Assembly (NCBI RefSeq): GCF_018613835.1
Contig: NZ_JAGGPM010000008.1
Span: 1-64,000 of the forward strand
DNA: 64,000 nucleotides
Origin: Arthrobacter sp. ISL-5
GTDB lineage: Bacteria; Actinomycetota; Actinomycetes; Actinomycetales; Micrococcaceae
Reading direction: 5' to 3'
The position numbers and the translations under genes are program-made. Below, piece after piece: positions 52,760 to 61,699 of this stretch; the stretch's first letter is position 1; each line of letters opens with the position of its first letter. The notes under the pieces were generated by a model that was given only the letters and a program-made list of their open reading frames with translations, did no database searches and had not been told where the DNA came from.

Positions 52760-52813
52760 ATGTCCGTGATTCAAGCAACCGGTGCACAGCTGCAGCTCGC
52801 AGCAAGATACTAA
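52760..52813 (+). CDS. Possible short leader peptide ahead of clpX
   Basis: A 17-codon open frame (ATG at 52760; an internal GTG at 52766 gives 15 codons) encoding [23 protein letters not shown] at 52753-52757 is too near the ATG but eight bases from the GTG. Its stop overlaps the A of the clpX ribosome-binding region (TAAGGGG), so ribosomes finishing it would stop at the clpX start. It lacks known homologues and may be fortuitous; the site and stop position make it worth testing. Confidence 0.35.
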   Translation: MSVIQATGAQLQLAARY

Positions 52814-52824
52814 GGGGTTCACAT

Positions 52825-54114
52825 ATGGCTCGGATTGGCGAGAGCACGGATCTGCTCAAGTGCTCTTTCTGCGGAAAGAGCCAGAAGCAGGTGCGCAAGC
52901 TCATTGCCGGGCCCGGCGTCTATATCTGCGACGAGTGCATTGAGCTCTGCAACGAGATCATTGAAGAAGAGCTCGCGGAAGTAGCCGATCTGGGCAGTTT
53001 CGAACTGCCCAAGCCCCGGGAGATCTTCGACTTCCTGCAGGAATACGTCATCGGCCAGGAACCCGCCAAGCGGTCCCTCGCCGTCGCCGTCTACAACCAC
53101 TACAAGAGGATCCAGGCCGGCCACGCCCCCAAGAGCGGCAGCCTTGCGGACGGCGTCCATCACGACGACGTCGAAATCGCAAAGTCCAACATCCTCCTGA
53201 TCGGCCCTACCGGCTGTGGCAAGACCTACCTGGCGCAGACCTTGGCGCGCCGGCTGAACGTGCCGTTCGCCGTTGCCGACGCCACGGCCCTCACCGAGGC
53301 CGGCTACGTTGGCGAGGACGTCGAAAACATTCTGCTCAAGCTCATCCAGGCCGCGGACTACGACGTCAAGAAGGCCGAACAGGGCATCATTTACATCGAC
53401 GAGATCGACAAGATCTCACGGAAGAGCGAGAACCCCTCGATCACCCGTGATGTCTCCGGGGAGGGCGTCCAGCAGGCCCTCCTCAAGATCCTCGAGGGCA
53501 CCGTCGCGTCGGTTCCGCCGCAGGGCGGGCGCAAGCACCCGCACCAGGAATTCATCCAGATCGACACCACCAATGTCCTCTTCATCGTCGCTGGTGCCTT
53601 CGCAGGCCTGGAGGACATCATTGGTTCGCGGTCCGGACGCAAGGGCATCGGTTTCGGAGCGCCGCTGAACGAGGTCAAGAACAACACCGACTCCTACGGC
53701 GAAGTGATGCCGGAGGACCTGCTCAAATTCGGACTCATTCCGGAGTTCATCGGCCGCCTGCCGGTCATCACGACCGTGTCAAACCTGGACCGTCCCGCGC
53801 TGATCCAGATTCTTTCCACTCCCAAGAACGCCCTGGTGAAGCAGTACCAGAAGATGTTCCAGCTGGACGGCGTTGAACTCGTGTTCGACGACGCCGCGCT
53901 GGACCTCATCGCCGACCAGGCCCTGGAGCGGGGAACCGGCGCCCGCGGGCTCCGCGCCATCATGGAGGAAGTCCTCCTGCCGGTGATGTTCGACCTGCCC
54001 AGCAGGGACGACATCGCCAGCGTGGTGATCACGGCCGACGTCGTAGCCAAGAAGGCGCAGCCCACCATGATCGCCCACGACGTCGTGGCCAAACGGCGGA
54101 ATAAATCCGCCTAG
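52825..54114 (+). CDS. clpX: ATP-dependent Clp protease ATP-binding subunit ClpX
   Basis: A 429-residue AAA+ unfoldase that feeds ClpP1P2. The N-terminal zinc-binding domain has Cys13, Cys16, Cys35 and Cys38. Walker A is GPTGCGKT (127-134) and Walker B is [10 protein letters not shown]. The pore loop and sensor regions are present, and the IGF-like loop that docks ClpP lies in the region around residues 270-280 ([10 protein letters not shown]). AAGGGG serves the ATG. It is the last gene of the clp block. Confidence 0.97.
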   Translation: MARIGESTDLLKCSFCGKSQKQVRKLIAGPGVYICDECIELCNEIIEEELAEVADLGSFELPKPREIFDFLQEYVIGQEPAKRSLAVAVYNHYKRIQAGHAPKSGSLADGVHHDDVEIAKSNILLIGPTGCGKTYLAQTLARRLNVPFAVADATALTEAGYVGEDVENILLKLIQAADYDVKKAEQGIIYIDEIDKISRKSENPSITRDVSGEGVQQALLKILEGTVASVPPQGGRKHPHQEFIQIDTTNVLFIVAGAFAGLEDIIGSRSGRKGIGFGAPLNEVKNNTDSYGEVMPEDLLKFGLIPEFIGRLPVITTVSNLDRPALIQILSTPKNALVKQYQKMFQLDGVELVFDDAALDLIADQALERGTGARGLRAIMEEVLLPVMFDLPSRDDIASVVITADVVAKKAQPTMIAHDVVAKRRNKSA

Positions 54115-54255
54115 TTCGTCGCTGTCGCTGATGGTGTGCCTGCGGTACACCATTCCACGCTGACCTCCACGTGATGCACCTGCGCGATGCATCTGCGCGC
54201 CGCCGCCCGTTCTCTTTGCGCGGCGTGCCCACCACGACCAGAGAAGGAAACACCC

Positions 54256-54870
54256 ATGACTGAAACCACTTCCAACAAGGCCGACTTCTGGTTCGATCCG
54301 CTCTGCCCCTTCGCATGGATCACTTCCCGCTGGATCGGCGAGGTGGAAGGCGTCCGTGACATCGCCACCGAGTGGCACGTGATGAGCCTTTCCGTGCTGA
54401 ACGAGGGCCGGGACCTGGATCCCAAGTACCGCGAAGCCATGGACAAGGCTTGGGGGCCGGTCCGGGTGATCATCGCCGCCCAGGAACAGCACGGCGACCA
54501 CGTGGTCAAGGCGCTCTACGACGCCATGGGATCGCAGATCCACGACGGCGGCCAGAAAGACTTCTCGATCGTCATCAGCAAGGCACTCGCCGAGTGCGGT
54601 CTGCCGGCGGAACTGGCCGCGGCCGCAGAGTCCGACGCATTCGACGTCCAGCTGCGAGCCAGCCACGAGCAGGGCATCTCCCTAGTGGGCCAGGATGTCG
54701 GGACGCCCGTGGTGGCCTTCAACGGCACCGCGTTCTTTGGCCCCGTGCTGACCCGCATTCCCCGCGGCGAGGAGGCCGGCCGGCTGTGGGACGCCACGGT
54801 CACCCTCGCGTCCTACCCGCACTTCTTCGAGATCAAGCGGAGCAGGACCGAGAGCCCGGCCTTCGGCTAA
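54256..54870 (+). CDS. DsbA-fold oxidoreductase, Rv2466c (mycothiol-dependent nitroreductase) family
   Basis: A 204-residue thioredoxin/DsbA-like protein. It follows the mycobacterial Rv2466c layout (WFDPLCP..WITSRWI, HVMSLSVLNE, RAWGPVRV-like, and a C-terminal SYPHFFEIKR). The active site is Cys17 in CPFA, where Rv2466c has CPWC, so the second, resolving cysteine is missing and any mechanism must be monothiol. AGAAGGAA precedes the ATG. Its substrates (disulfides, nitro compounds or quinones) are unknown. Confidence 0.88.
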   Translation: MTETTSNKADFWFDPLCPFAWITSRWIGEVEGVRDIATEWHVMSLSVLNEGRDLDPKYREAMDKAWGPVRVIIAAQEQHGDHVVKALYDAMGSQIHDGGQKDFSIVISKALAECGLPAELAAAAESDAFDVQLRASHEQGISLVGQDVGTPVVAFNGTAFFGPVLTRIPRGEEAGRLWDATVTLASYPHFFEIKRSRTESPAFG

Positions 54871-54896
54871 GCCCTACGGCCTCTACGACCAGCGTT

Positions 54897-54956
54897 GATG
54901 CGCCAAGAGCCCCGTAGAACTACATCAGAGTAGTTCTGCCGGGGCTCTTGCGCATC
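54897..54956 (+). terminator. Long near-perfect hairpin
   Basis: A 27-base left arm starting GATGCGC (54897) pairs almost completely with a right arm ending GCGCATC (54956), with small bulges, around a 6-base loop. It follows the Rv2466c-family gene by 26 bases. No T-run follows; the length suggests a strong terminator or a structured element. Confidence 0.6.
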
Positions 54957-55261
54957 CAATCTAGGGGGACAACAATAGTTCTTACCCACTTCGAAAGAAG
55001 AGGGACGCAAGAACCAAAGATTCAGTGACACTCATCCGACGCAGCCTTCGGCAAAGTCAGATGATGGCTACCAGTGACAAGGTAGGAAGACCTGAAATTT
55101 CCGAGGATCTTGCCAGACTGTCAAAGATGTCACCGGACAGCCGAAAAGTCGAAGCCCCACCAACCGCAAAACGCTGATGGGGCTTCCCCTTTGTCCAAAA
55201 CACGTTGACCCAAAACACGTTGCCCCCAGAGCTTGCCCGAACTGCCCGGTCAGGTGTGTCC
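54957..55261. other. Low-GC gene-poor stretch with hairpin and tandem repeat
   Basis: This 305-base stretch is poorer in G+C than its neighbours, by eye about half G+C. It shows no convincing gene. It contains GAAGCCCCA (55151-55159) paired with TGGGGCTTC (55178-55186), followed by CCCCTTTG, a terminator-like hairpin. A 15-bp tandem duplication, CCAAAACACGTTGAC / CCAAAACACGTTGCC, lies at 55195-55209 and 55210-55224 just before the GH15 gene. It may be a remnant of an inserted element; no inverted terminal repeats were identified. Confidence 0.6.
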
Positions 55262-57115
55262 ATGAGCAGTGCACCAATCGCGGACTACGCCCTCCTGTCC
55301 GACTGCTGCTCCGGTGCGCTGGTGACTACGGCCGGCTCCGTGGACTGGCTCTGCTTCCCCCGTTTCGACAGCCCCTCGGTGTTCGGCCGTATCCTCGGCC
55401 CCGAGGCGGGATTCTGGTCGATCCGGCCCGCCGGTGCCCACTCCTCAACCCGGCGCTACCTCGGACCCACGCTGGTCCTGGAAACCACCCACACTACCGC
55501 CGAGGGATGCGTGACCGTCACGGATGCCCTCGCCCTCGGTGACGGTCGGCGGGGCCACGAGCTCGGTGCGGACTCTCCGGGCAGCTTACTGCGACAGGTG
55601 TCATGCACGCAGGGCTCCGTTGACGTCGACGTCGTCCTTTGCGCTCGACCCGACTATGGCCTCGCCCGACCCCAGCTCAGCCCAGCCGACGGCGGCCTCC
55701 TGCTCCGCGCGGGAGATGCGGTGTTGTCGATCTCGACCCCGGCGGCCTTCCAGCTCAATACAGACCCCGACACCGGCACTGCGCAGGCACGCCTCGCCCT
55801 CCGCGCCGGAGACGTTGTCGGCTTTGCCCTCCACTCTTCGCCCTCCGCAACAGCGGCCCGCGGGAGCCGGACCCCGGCGTTCTGGAGCCAGGATGACATC
55901 GCACGCAGGCTCGAGGACACCGTGGAAGGCTGGACCAGCTGGTCCGGGATGCACCAGAACTACCGCGGCACGTGGCAAGAGCTTGTGGCCGGCAGCGGAC
56001 GGATTCTGCAGGCGCTGACCTACTACCCAAGCGGCGCCATCGTGGCAGCCCCCACCACGTCGCTGCCGGAGGTGGTAGGCGGCACGCGCAACTGGGACTA
56101 CCGCTACAGCTGGATCCGGGACGCCAGCATGACCCTGCAGGCCCTGTGGGTGGCGGCCTGTCCGGACGAGGCCGGGAAGTTCTTCCAGTTCCTGGCGACA
56201 GCGGCCGCCGGCCAACTGGCCGGCGGCGAGGAACTGCAGATCATGTTCGGCATCGGCGGTGAACGGGAGCTCCCCGAACGCGAACTCGCACACCTGCCGG
56301 GCTGGCGCGCCAGCGCTCCGGTCCGGGTGGGCAACGGCGCCTGGAACCAGCGCCAGCTCGACGTCTATGGCGAGCTTCTGGACGCCGCCGCCACCTTGCC
56401 GCAGTATCTCGCGGAGCTGGCACCGGAAACACGGAAGTTCCTTGCCGACGCCGCGGACACGGCCGCCGCGGGCTGGCGGTCCGCCGATCACGGCATCTGG
56501 GAAGTCCGCGGGGAGCCGCGCCACTACCTACACTCCAAGCTCATGTGCTGGGTGGCCGTGGACCGCGCCATCTCCCTCGCCGGAATCCTGCAGTCAACCG
56601 AAAGGGTCCCGCGCTGGACGGAAGCGCGGGACGCGATTGCGGCGTCCATCCGCGCCGAGGGGTGGAGCGAGGCAGCGAACGCCTACACACAGGCTTACGG
56701 TTCTGATGACCTTGATGCTTCGGCCCTGATGCTCTCGATCGTCGGATTCCTGCCGGCAGATGATCCGGGCATTGTCGCCACGATTGAGGCGATCGAGGAG
56801 CGCCTCACGGACCCTCGCGGCCTCGTGTACCGCTACCTGGCCGACGACGGCATGGCAGGAGAGGAGGGCACGTTCCTGCTGTGCACCTTCTGGCTGGCAC
56901 ACGCCCTCGCCCTCGCCGGACGCACCCAACGCGCCCGTGCCGTCTTCGAGCGGGCGGCCGCGTTCGCCACGGACCTGGGCCTGATGGCCGAAGAGGTCGC
57001 TTCGGACAGCAGCGAGCTCCTGGGTAACTTCCCGCAGGCATTCAGCCACATCGGCCTCATCAATGCGGCCTGGGCGATCAGCGAAGCCGAGGACCGGGCG
57101 GCGGCACGCCCCTGA
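55262..57115 (+). CDS. Glycoside hydrolase family 15 protein
   Basis: A 617-residue cytoplasmic (alpha/alpha)6 barrel enzyme related to glucoamylases and mycobacterial trehalase. The N-terminal beta-sandwich domain begins IADYALLSDCCSGALV and has WLCFPRFDSPSVFG. The catalytic domain shows GGTRNWDYRYSWIRDASMTL and, further on, DLDASALML and GEEGTFLLCTFWLA, whose Glu residues are candidate acid/base. It probably acts on trehalose or another alpha-glucoside. The ATG at 55262 is used; the frame stays open 57 bases upstream across the tandem repeat. Confidence 0.88.
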   Translation: MSSAPIADYALLSDCCSGALVTTAGSVDWLCFPRFDSPSVFGRILGPEAGFWSIRPAGAHSSTRRYLGPTLVLETTHTTAEGCVTVTDALALGDGRRGHELGADSPGSLLRQVSCTQGSVDVDVVLCARPDYGLARPQLSPADGGLLLRAGDAVLSISTPAAFQLNTDPDTGTAQARLALRAGDVVGFALHSSPSATAARGSRTPAFWSQDDIARRLEDTVEGWTSWSGMHQNYRGTWQELVAGSGRILQALTYYPSGAIVAAPTTSLPEVVGGTRNWDYRYSWIRDASMTLQALWVAACPDEAGKFFQFLATAAAGQLAGGEELQIMFGIGGERELPERELAHLPGWRASAPVRVGNGAWNQRQLDVYGELLDAAATLPQYLAELAPETRKFLADAADTAAAGWRSADHGIWEVRGEPRHYLHSKLMCWVAVDRAISLAGILQSTERVPRWTEARDAIAASIRAEGWSEAANAYTQAYGSDDLDASALMLSIVGFLPADDPGIVATIEAIEERLTDPRGLVYRYLADDGMAGEEGTFLLCTFWLAHALALAGRTQRARAVFERAAAFATDLGLMAEEVASDSSELLGNFPQAFSHIGLINAAWAISEAEDRAAARP

Positions 57116-57141
57116 TCCGGCCGGCCCCTGACCCGGGCGGG

Positions 57142-57208
57142 TGACCCCGGAGACGAGCAAGGGCGCCGGCCAGGTTTCCTGGCACGGCGCCCTCGTCACG
57201 CTCCGGGG
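57142..57208. terminator. Bidirectional terminator between GH15 and valS
   Basis: A large hairpin: ACCCCGGAG, then GGGCGCC and CCAGG on the left, pair with CCTGG, GGCGCCC and CTCCGGGGGT on the right. It sits between the convergent stops at 57115 and 57243. Confidence 0.75.
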
Positions 57209-57242
57209 GTTGGACTCACAACATCAGCCCTCCGGACAGGCG

Positions 57243-59864
57243 TCAGGCCTGGGCGGGCTCCTCGGCCGGGGCCAGTTCCACGCCGCTTACCGTCAGTTCG
57301 CCGTCGCCGGTCTCCAGTGTGATCTCCTGAGCGTTTGCTGCAGCCTTGAGGTCGCCGAGCCCGGCCTGGAGCTGGGCAACGAGAGATGCATTGGCCGTAA
57401 TGGTCGCGGCGAGCACTTCGGTGCGCTGCTTGACCTTGGCCTCGGACTTCGCCTTCCGGATGCCGCTCAGGGCAATCCCCACAGTGCCGAGCATGGTTGT
57501 GTCGCCACCGCTGATCTCCGGCGCAGCCGGCCATGCGGCGCGGTGCACGGAGCCCGTCCGCCACCAGCTCCAGACCTCTTCCGTGGCGAAGGGCAGGAAC
57601 GGGGCGAAGAGCCGCAGCAGCGAGTCCAGCGTGGTGGCCAGCGCGGCCAGCACGGAGGCCTGCTCGGTCTCGCCGGCGGCACCGTAGGCGCGGTCCTTGA
57701 TCAGCTCGACGTAATCGTCGGTGAACTGCCAGAAGAACGACTCGGTGATCTGCAGGGCCCGGGCGTAGTCGTAGTTGTCGAACGCCTTGGTGGCCTGGGC
57801 AACCACGTCGGAGAGCTGGGCCAGCACTGCGCGGTCCAGGGGGTTGGTCAGCACGGACAGGTCCGTGGAGACCACCGAGTTCTCCGTCGCACCCAGGTTC
57901 AGCACGAACTTGGAGGCGTTGAGCAGCTTGATGGCCAGGCGGCGGCCAATCTTCATCTGCGCGATCTCGTACGCGGTGTCGGCGCCGAGCTTGGCGGAGG
58001 CGGCCCAGTAGCGGACGGCGTCGGAGCCGAATTCGTTCAGGACGTCCGTCGGCACCACCACGTTGCCCTTGGACTTGGACATCTTCTTGCGGTCCGGGTC
58101 CAGGATCCAGCCGGAGATGGCGGCGTGCTTCCACGGCGCGCCGTTCTGGAGGGCGTCCGCGCGGACGGCGGAGGAGAACAGCCACGTGCGGATGATGTCG
58201 TGCCCCTGCGGCCGGAGGTCGAACGGGTAGACCTTGCCGAACAGGTCCTCGTCCCGGCTCCAGCCGCCGACGATCTGCGGGGTCAGCGAGGACGTGGCCC
58301 AGGTGTCCAGGACGTCGGCGTCGCCCGTGAAGCCGTTGGGCTGGTCGCGCTGGGACTCGTCGAAGCCGGGCGCGGCGTCCGCGGCGGGATCGACGGGCAG
58401 GGACTCGTCGGACGGCAGTACCGGGTGGTCGTAGTCCGGGTTGCCCTGGGCGTCCAGCGGGTACCAGACCGGGATCGGCACGCCGAAGAAACGCTGGCGG
58501 GAGACGAGCCAGTCGCCGTTAAGACCGGCGATCCAGTTCTCGTAGCGGGAGCGCATGAAGGACGGGTGGAAGTTGATTTCCTGGCCGCGGCCGATCAGGC
58601 GTTCGCGGCGGTCCTCGTCGCGGCCGCCGTTGCGGATGTACCACTGGCGGGACGTGACGACCTCGAGCGGCTTGTCGCCCTTTTCGAAGAAGTTCACCGG
58701 GTGGGTGATCTTCTTGGGCTCGCCGTCCAGCAGACCGGCCTCGGTGAGGAGCTCCACCACGGCCTCCTTGGCCGAGAAAACGGTCTTGCCGGCGATGGCG
58801 GCGTACGCTTCACGGCCGGCGTCGGTGGTGATCCACTCCGGGGTGTCGGCCAGGATGCGGCCGTCGCGGCCCACAATCGCACGGGTGGGAAGCTGCAGTT
58901 CACGCCACCAGGTGACGTCCGTCAGGTCGCCGAAGGTGCAGACCATGGCAATGCCGGAGCCCTTGTCCGCCTTGGCCAGCGGGTGCGCCTTGACCTCCAG
59001 TTCGACGTCGAAGAGGGGGGACTTCACGGTCTTGCCGAACAGCGGCTGGTAGCGCTCGTCGTCGGGGTTTGCCACCAGCGCGGCGCAGGCCGCAAGCAGT
59101 TCGGGACGGGTGGTCTCGACGTAGATCTTCTCGCCGTTGGCGGTGAAGAACGGGTAGCGGTAGTACGCGCCCGGCACTTCGCGGTCCTCGAGCTCGGCCT
59201 GGGCCACTGCGGTGCGGAACGTGACATCCCACAGCGTGGGGGCTTCGGCCATGTACGCGTCGCCGGCTGCCAGGTTCGCGAGGAAGGCGCGCTGGGACAC
59301 CGCACGGGAGGTGTCATCGATCGTCCGGTAGGTCAGGTCCCAGTCGACGGACAGCCCGAGGGTCTGGAACAGGTTCTCGAACACCTTCTCGTCCTCAACG
59401 GCGAGTTCCTCACAGAGGTCGATGAAGTTCTGCCGTGAGACGACGTCGAAGTCGCGCTGGTTCTTGGCCGGCTGTGCCGGCGGCCGGTAGGCGGCGTCGT
59501 AGGGGATGGCCGGATCGCAGCGGACACCGTAGTAGTTCTGCACGCGGCGCTCGGTGGGCAGGCCGTTGTCGTCCCAGCCCATCGGGTAGAACACGTTCTT
59601 GCCGGTCATGCGCATGTAGCGGGCCTGGACGTCCGTGTGCGTGAAGGAGAACATGTGGCCCACGTGGAGGGAGCCTGACGCCGTCGGCGGGGGAGTGTCA
59701 ATCGAGTAGACCTGCTCCCGGGTGGTGTCCGGGTTGAATTTGTAGGTTCCTTCGTCCAGCCAGCGCTGCGTCAGGGCAGCCTCAAGGCCTTCAAGGGCCG
59801 GCTTGTCGGGAACGTTGATGGGGGCGGTGGCGGGCGTGTCTGTACCCTGCATTGATTCAGCCAT
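57243..59864 (-). CDS. valS: Valyl-tRNA synthetase
   Basis: An 873-residue class Ia aminoacyl-tRNA synthetase. The HIGH signature is HVGH at residues 67-70 (SLHVGHMFS), and KMSKSKGN lies near residue 594. The CP1 editing domain lies between, with a typical EVPGAYYRYPF region. The C-terminal anticodon-binding and short tail domains complete it. It is expressed away from the clp block and convergent with GH15. No T-box leader is visible upstream. Confidence 0.97.
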   Translation of the reverse strand: MAESMQGTDTPATAPINVPDKPALEGLEAALTQRWLDEGTYKFNPDTTREQVYSIDTPPPTASGSLHVGHMFSFTHTDVQARYMRMTGKNVFYPMGWDDNGLPTERRVQNYYGVRCDPAIPYDAAYRPPAQPAKNQRDFDVVSRQNFIDLCEELAVEDEKVFENLFQTLGLSVDWDLTYRTIDDTSRAVSQRAFLANLAAGDAYMAEAPTLWDVTFRTAVAQAELEDREVPGAYYRYPFFTANGEKIYVETTRPELLAACAALVANPDDERYQPLFGKTVKSPLFDVELEVKAHPLAKADKGSGIAMVCTFGDLTDVTWWRELQLPTRAIVGRDGRILADTPEWITTDAGREAYAAIAGKTVFSAKEAVVELLTEAGLLDGEPKKITHPVNFFEKGDKPLEVVTSRQWYIRNGGRDEDRRERLIGRGQEINFHPSFMRSRYENWIAGLNGDWLVSRQRFFGVPIPVWYPLDAQGNPDYDHPVLPSDESLPVDPAADAAPGFDESQRDQPNGFTGDADVLDTWATSSLTPQIVGGWSRDEDLFGKVYPFDLRPQGHDIIRTWLFSSAVRADALQNGAPWKHAAISGWILDPDRKKMSKSKGNVVVPTDVLNEFGSDAVRYWAASAKLGADTAYEIAQMKIGRRLAIKLLNASKFVLNLGATENSVVSTDLSVLTNPLDRAVLAQLSDVVAQATKAFDNYDYARALQITESFFWQFTDDYVELIKDRAYGAAGETEQASVLAALATTLDSLLRLFAPFLPFATEEVWSWWRTGSVHRAAWPAAPEISGGDTTMLGTVGIALSGIRKAKSEAKVKQRTEVLAATITANASLVAQLQAGLGDLKAAANAQEITLETGDGELTVSGVELAPAEEPAQA

Positions 59865-59939
59865 GGGCCAATTGTTTCATGCCCCGCAGCGGGAGCCTGC
59901 AGCGGGGCCTCCTGACAGTACTGCAGTAGCATGCCGCCT

Positions 59940-60308
59940 ATGGCGAATGCAGGCGGTTCATTCCAGATTAAGCGCATCTATGACGATCCCGCGGACGACG
60001 ACGGCTGCCGGGTTCTGGTGGACAGGCTCTGGCCGCGCGGCGTCACCAAGGAGCGGGCCGGCCTTGAGCTCTGGCTCAAGGAAATCGCGCCGTCGCCGCC
60101 CCTGCGGCAGGAATTCGCCCACATGCAGGAGCGTTTCGCGGATTTCCGGGCGCAGTATGAGGACGAACTGGAGGACAATCCCGCGGTGGAGCAGCTGCTG
60201 GACCTGGCGGCGCGGCACAAGAGGGTGACGCTGCTGTACGCGGCCAAGGATCCGGAAGTGAATCACGCCCGGGTGCTGCTGGAGTTCCTGCAGCAGAGGA
60301 GTTCCTAG
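59940..60308 (+). CDS. DUF488 domain protein
   Basis: A 122-residue cytoplasmic protein. The N-terminal IKRIYDDPADDDGCRVLVDRLWPRGV and the following ERAGLELWLKEIAPSPPLR are the DUF488 signature. Function unknown. The start at 59940 is preferred: TAGCAT (59927-59932) lies seven bases upstream. Its last codons (RSS and stop) lie inside a 21-bp sequence that is repeated at 62662-62682. The gene end is intact, as expected where an element has integrated at a 3' end and restored the coding sequence. Confidence 0.85.
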   Translation: MANAGGSFQIKRIYDDPADDDGCRVLVDRLWPRGVTKERAGLELWLKEIAPSPPLRQEFAHMQERFADFRAQYEDELEDNPAVEQLLDLAARHKRVTLLYAAKDPEVNHARVLLEFLQQRSS

Positions 60309-60316
60309 GAGTGGAC
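60296..60316 (+). repeat. Left copy of the 21-bp direct repeat
   Basis: The 21-base sequence starting GAGGAGTTCCTAGG and ending AGTGGAC covers the last 13 bases of the DUF488 gene and 8 bases beyond. An identical copy lies at 62662-62682, in the same orientation. A partial copy, GGAGTTCCT, also lies 17 bases upstream (60281-60289). Confidence 0.9.
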
Positions 60317-60564
60317 GGCGGGTGCTGCACTTGGATGGTGACGCAGCTGCGGGTTGTAGCGACCGTGGGTGGCTTCCTCGGTGACATGTCGACATGGCAG
60401 GCACTGTCACGCTTTCCTGCGCGGAGATCACCTTGATCAATTCTTTGCGATAAAACGCGTGAATCTTGAGGCTCCGGCGTGATATTCGAGGCGGAGCTGC
60501 GATTACTCCGATGTGGACCGACGTCCATGATTTGTCTTCAAGTTTTCTGACAAAGGAGGATTTC

Positions 60565-61071
60565 ATGTCGTTCTTTACCGCATTGGTGACCAGTAAAATC
60601 GCGGCAGGGGTGCTAGCAGGCGGCACCCTGGCCGCAGGAGGAACAGCCGCGGGAGCCTACACCGGGACACTGCCTGCCCCGCTGCAGCAAAGTGCCCATG
60701 AGCTCATCGGCGCCCCCGCCGCTGCCCACCCTTCCCAGGCAGCGGATCACACGGCTGGCGCCGACTCTCATGGGAAGGACGCCCGGCCTTCTGACGCCCC
60801 CTCGCCGAACCCCAGCGCAACGCCGGCCGGCCCCGACGCCACCGGTCCGGCCGGGTTCGGATTGTGCAGGGCGTTCACCAAGGGAGGACTGGATTCAACC
60901 TCAACCGCTTACAAATCCTTGGCCGCGGCGGCCGGCGGTGCCGGCATCGCCGGGTACTGCAAGACCGTGGCAACGCCTGGTGAATCAGCCGGGCACCGGC
61001 CCGAGACACCTGGGAACTCAGGAAAGGCTGAGGATGGGAAGGCCAAGGCGCATCCGCCGGCCCACGCCTAG
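60565..61071 (+). CDS. Small membrane-anchored or exported protein of the sigma cassette
   Basis: A 168-residue protein. A hydrophobic N-terminal segment (about 8-35, rich in Ala/Gly) is followed by AYTGTLPAPLQQSAHELIG and a Pro/Ser-rich stretch. A short C-terminal domain with two cysteines (GFGLCRAFTKGG and AGYCKTVATPGE) follows, then a Pro/Lys/His tail. Similar small proteins accompany ECF sigma factors in actinobacteria. A strong AAAGGAGG serves the ATG. Function unknown; the cysteines could form a disulfide outside the membrane. Confidence 0.7.
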   Translation: MSFFTALVTSKIAAGVLAGGTLAAGGTAAGAYTGTLPAPLQQSAHELIGAPAAAHPSQAADHTAGADSHGKDARPSDAPSPNPSATPAGPDATGPAGFGLCRAFTKGGLDSTSTAYKSLAAAAGGAGIAGYCKTVATPGESAGHRPETPGNSGKAEDGKAKAHPPAHA

Positions 61072-61129
61072 CGCGGGCTGTCCCACAAGCCTGCCACGGC
61101 CGGAAAACCCTAAGCCCGGCGGCCAGGTA

Positions 61130-61699
61130 ATGCCCGGGCGGCGGGGGACGGACCCGATCAATGACGATCTTGTGGCCTCCGGCCACGGGGACGATGCATC
61201 GTTCTTCGCCGCCGTCTACCGGACCTACTCCCCGGTAGTCGCCGGTTACCTGAGGGCAGGCGGGGTGGACGATCCGGAAGGGGTGACCCACGACGTGTTC
61301 CTGGCGCTGTACCCGAGGCTGAGGTCGGTCCACGGCGGGGCCCAGGGCCTGAGGACTTTGATCTTCTCCATCGCCCATGCCCGTTCCGTGGACCACCACC
61401 GCCGCCGCCACAGCAGACCTGCCCTGGTCGAATACGACCCGGACCGCGACCGCCGCCGGGCCACATCCGCCGAAGATGATGCCCTCGATGGCAGCCCTGA
61501 GGCCAACGCCCTGGCGATGCTCGAAGGCCTGAGCGAGGATCACCGGGAAGTGCTTCGGCTGCGCATCATCGCGGAGTTGTCCGTGACCGAGGTCGCGGAC
61601 ATCATGCATAAGTCCCCAGGGGCCATAGCCCAGCTGCAGTACAGGGCACTGAAGAGCTTGCGGAATCAACAGATGGCAAAGGACGGGGTGGCGCCATGA
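61130..61699 (+). CDS. RNA polymerase sigma factor, ECF type (sigma-70 family)
   Basis: A 189-residue alternative sigma factor. Region 2 spans about residues 22-92 (SFFAAVYRTYSPVVAGYL and THDVFLALYPRLRSV), and region 4 is at about 135-185, with the helix-turn-helix LSVTEVADIMHKSPGAIAQL. It lacks regions 1 and 3 of primary sigma factors. The ATG at 61130 has only a weak site. The stop overlaps the start of the anti-sigma-like gene (ATGA at 61696-61699), giving a coupled pair. Confidence 0.87.
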   Translation: MPGRRGTDPINDDLVASGHGDDASFFAAVYRTYSPVVAGYLRAGGVDDPEGVTHDVFLALYPRLRSVHGGAQGLRTLIFSIAHARSVDHHRRRHSRPALVEYDPDRDRRRATSAEDDALDGSPEANALAMLEGLSEDHREVLRLRIIAELSVTEVADIMHKSPGAIAQLQYRALKSLRNQQMAKDGVAP

